A stretch of 64,000 nt of DNA, from contig NZ_JABRWJ010000015.1 in NCBI RefSeq assembly GCF_013266755.1, positions 1-64,000 of the forward strand, in the 5' to 3' direction. The notes beneath the pieces were generated by a model. It was not told where the DNA came from, ran no database searches, and saw only the letters and a list, made by a program, of their open reading frames with translations. Source of the stretch: Pseudaquabacterium terrae. Its GTDB lineage: Bacteria > Pseudomonadota > Gammaproteobacteria > Burkholderiales > Burkholderiaceae_C. The translations under genes and the position numbers were made by a program. This document shows positions 63,705 to 64,000 of the stretch, piece after piece. Numbering within the stretch: the first letter of the stretch is position 1; every line of letters begins with the position of its first letter.

Positions 63705-63753
63705 ATGCGGCCCAATCGAGAACGCGGAGCACCCGCGGGCCGTTGACTTCAGG

Positions 63754-64000
63754 TCAGGAGGATCTCTCCACCGACCGAACACATAATTCTAGCAGAGCTT
63801 CGCGGGCCGGCGTGGCGGGCAAGACACAAAGTGCGGCACGCGCCTTGTTCGCCTCTGTCCTGGCCGACTCGCGCGTCGCCTCCAGCGCCCCGGTGCGACG
63901 AACGATCGTGATGATGTCGCTCAACCGCTCGTTCTCGCCGTGCTCGATGGCGCCGCGAATCAGCTGGCGCTCGTCAGCACTGCCGCGTTCCATGGCGATC
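63754..64000 (-). CDS. ispB: Octaprenyl diphosphate synthase, 3' part only
   Basis: The frame enters from the right edge and ends at 63754. The visible ~80 residues (IAMERGSADERQLIRGAIEHG, then IVRRTGALEATRESARTEANKARAAL and ALLELCVRSVERSS) match the C-terminal helices of long-chain polyprenyl diphosphate synthases. The DDxxD catalytic motifs lie outside the window. The enzyme makes the side chain of ubiquinone. It is 49 bp upstream of tRNA-Pro on the same strand. Confidence 0.85.
   Translation of the reverse strand, partial: IAMERGSADERQLIRGAIEHGENERLSDIITIVRRTGALEATRESARTEANKARAALCVLPATPAREALLELCVRSVERSS

Overview
The window reads as chromosomal DNA of a high-GC betaproteobacterium of the order Burkholderiales, most like the Rubrivivax/Leptothrix/Ideonella/Piscinibacter group. 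The pointers are the gene order pilB-pilC-pilD-coaE-zapD-yacG, system II cytochrome c maturation (ResB/CcsB) next to a diheme cytochrome c4 and MsrPQ, a Bug-family binding protein, a PEP-CTERM protein and a PHB-degradation cluster. Nothing looks like a plasmid or prophage. Most of the window is ordinary high-GC core-like sequence. The first 2.6 kb is visibly lower in GC and looks like the end of an accessory island.

Layout. 1-2566: island end with three same-strand genes, a TIR-domain protein (cut by the window edge), a protein with a divergent TNT-type (NAD glycohydrolase-like) C-terminus, and a DUF4062 protein. It is the best candidate here for an undescribed conflict or defence system. 2704-9611: two adjacent minus-strand operons for an aromatic acid (gentisate dioxygenase, FAD monooxygenase, FAH-family hydrolase, Bug protein, FMN reductase; then a phthalate-type decarboxylase homologue and a Gfo/Idh/MocA oxidoreductase), with a similar operator-like motif before each. 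9696-13772: a two-gene phosphorelay (MASE4 hybrid kinase plus REC-kinase). 13899-16396: a beta-helix lipoprotein and a LuxR-type regulator with a 20-bp dyad between them.

16751-26121: a plus-strand cluster for external polyhydroxybutyrate: binding protein, secreted PHB depolymerase, LivG/F/H/M-type ABC importer, 3-hydroxybutyrate oligomer hydrolase and a second alpha/beta hydrolase. It could liberate, import and finish hydrolysing PHB breakdown products. 26137-29727: a cytoplasmic PAS hybrid kinase behind a second Liv-type binding protein. 29963-35671: a double-length UvrA with four ABC modules. 35678-37563: a Cys/Met-metabolism PLP enzyme, a frameshifted AraC regulator and a small protein.

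37637-42057: a PmrAB-like two-component system divergent from eptA and a PAP2 phosphatase, with a perfect PmrA box in the 67-bp gap. 42078-43943: two TPR-type proteins. 44003-49882: msrQ-msrP, ccsB-resB and cytochrome c4. 49942-54486: engB, then convergent patatin/type Vd autotransporter and DUF1631 genes. 54710-55570: a PEP-CTERM protein behind a sigma-54 promoter. 55713-57701: groESL with CIRCE. 57853-63458: yacG, zapD, coaE, pilD, pilC, pilB. The window ends with tRNA-Pro(CGG) and the 3' end of an octaprenyl diphosphate synthase gene.

All assignments come from reading the sequence and from remembered family motifs. No database search was possible, and start codons differing from the longest ORF were chosen from ribosome-binding sites and family length.
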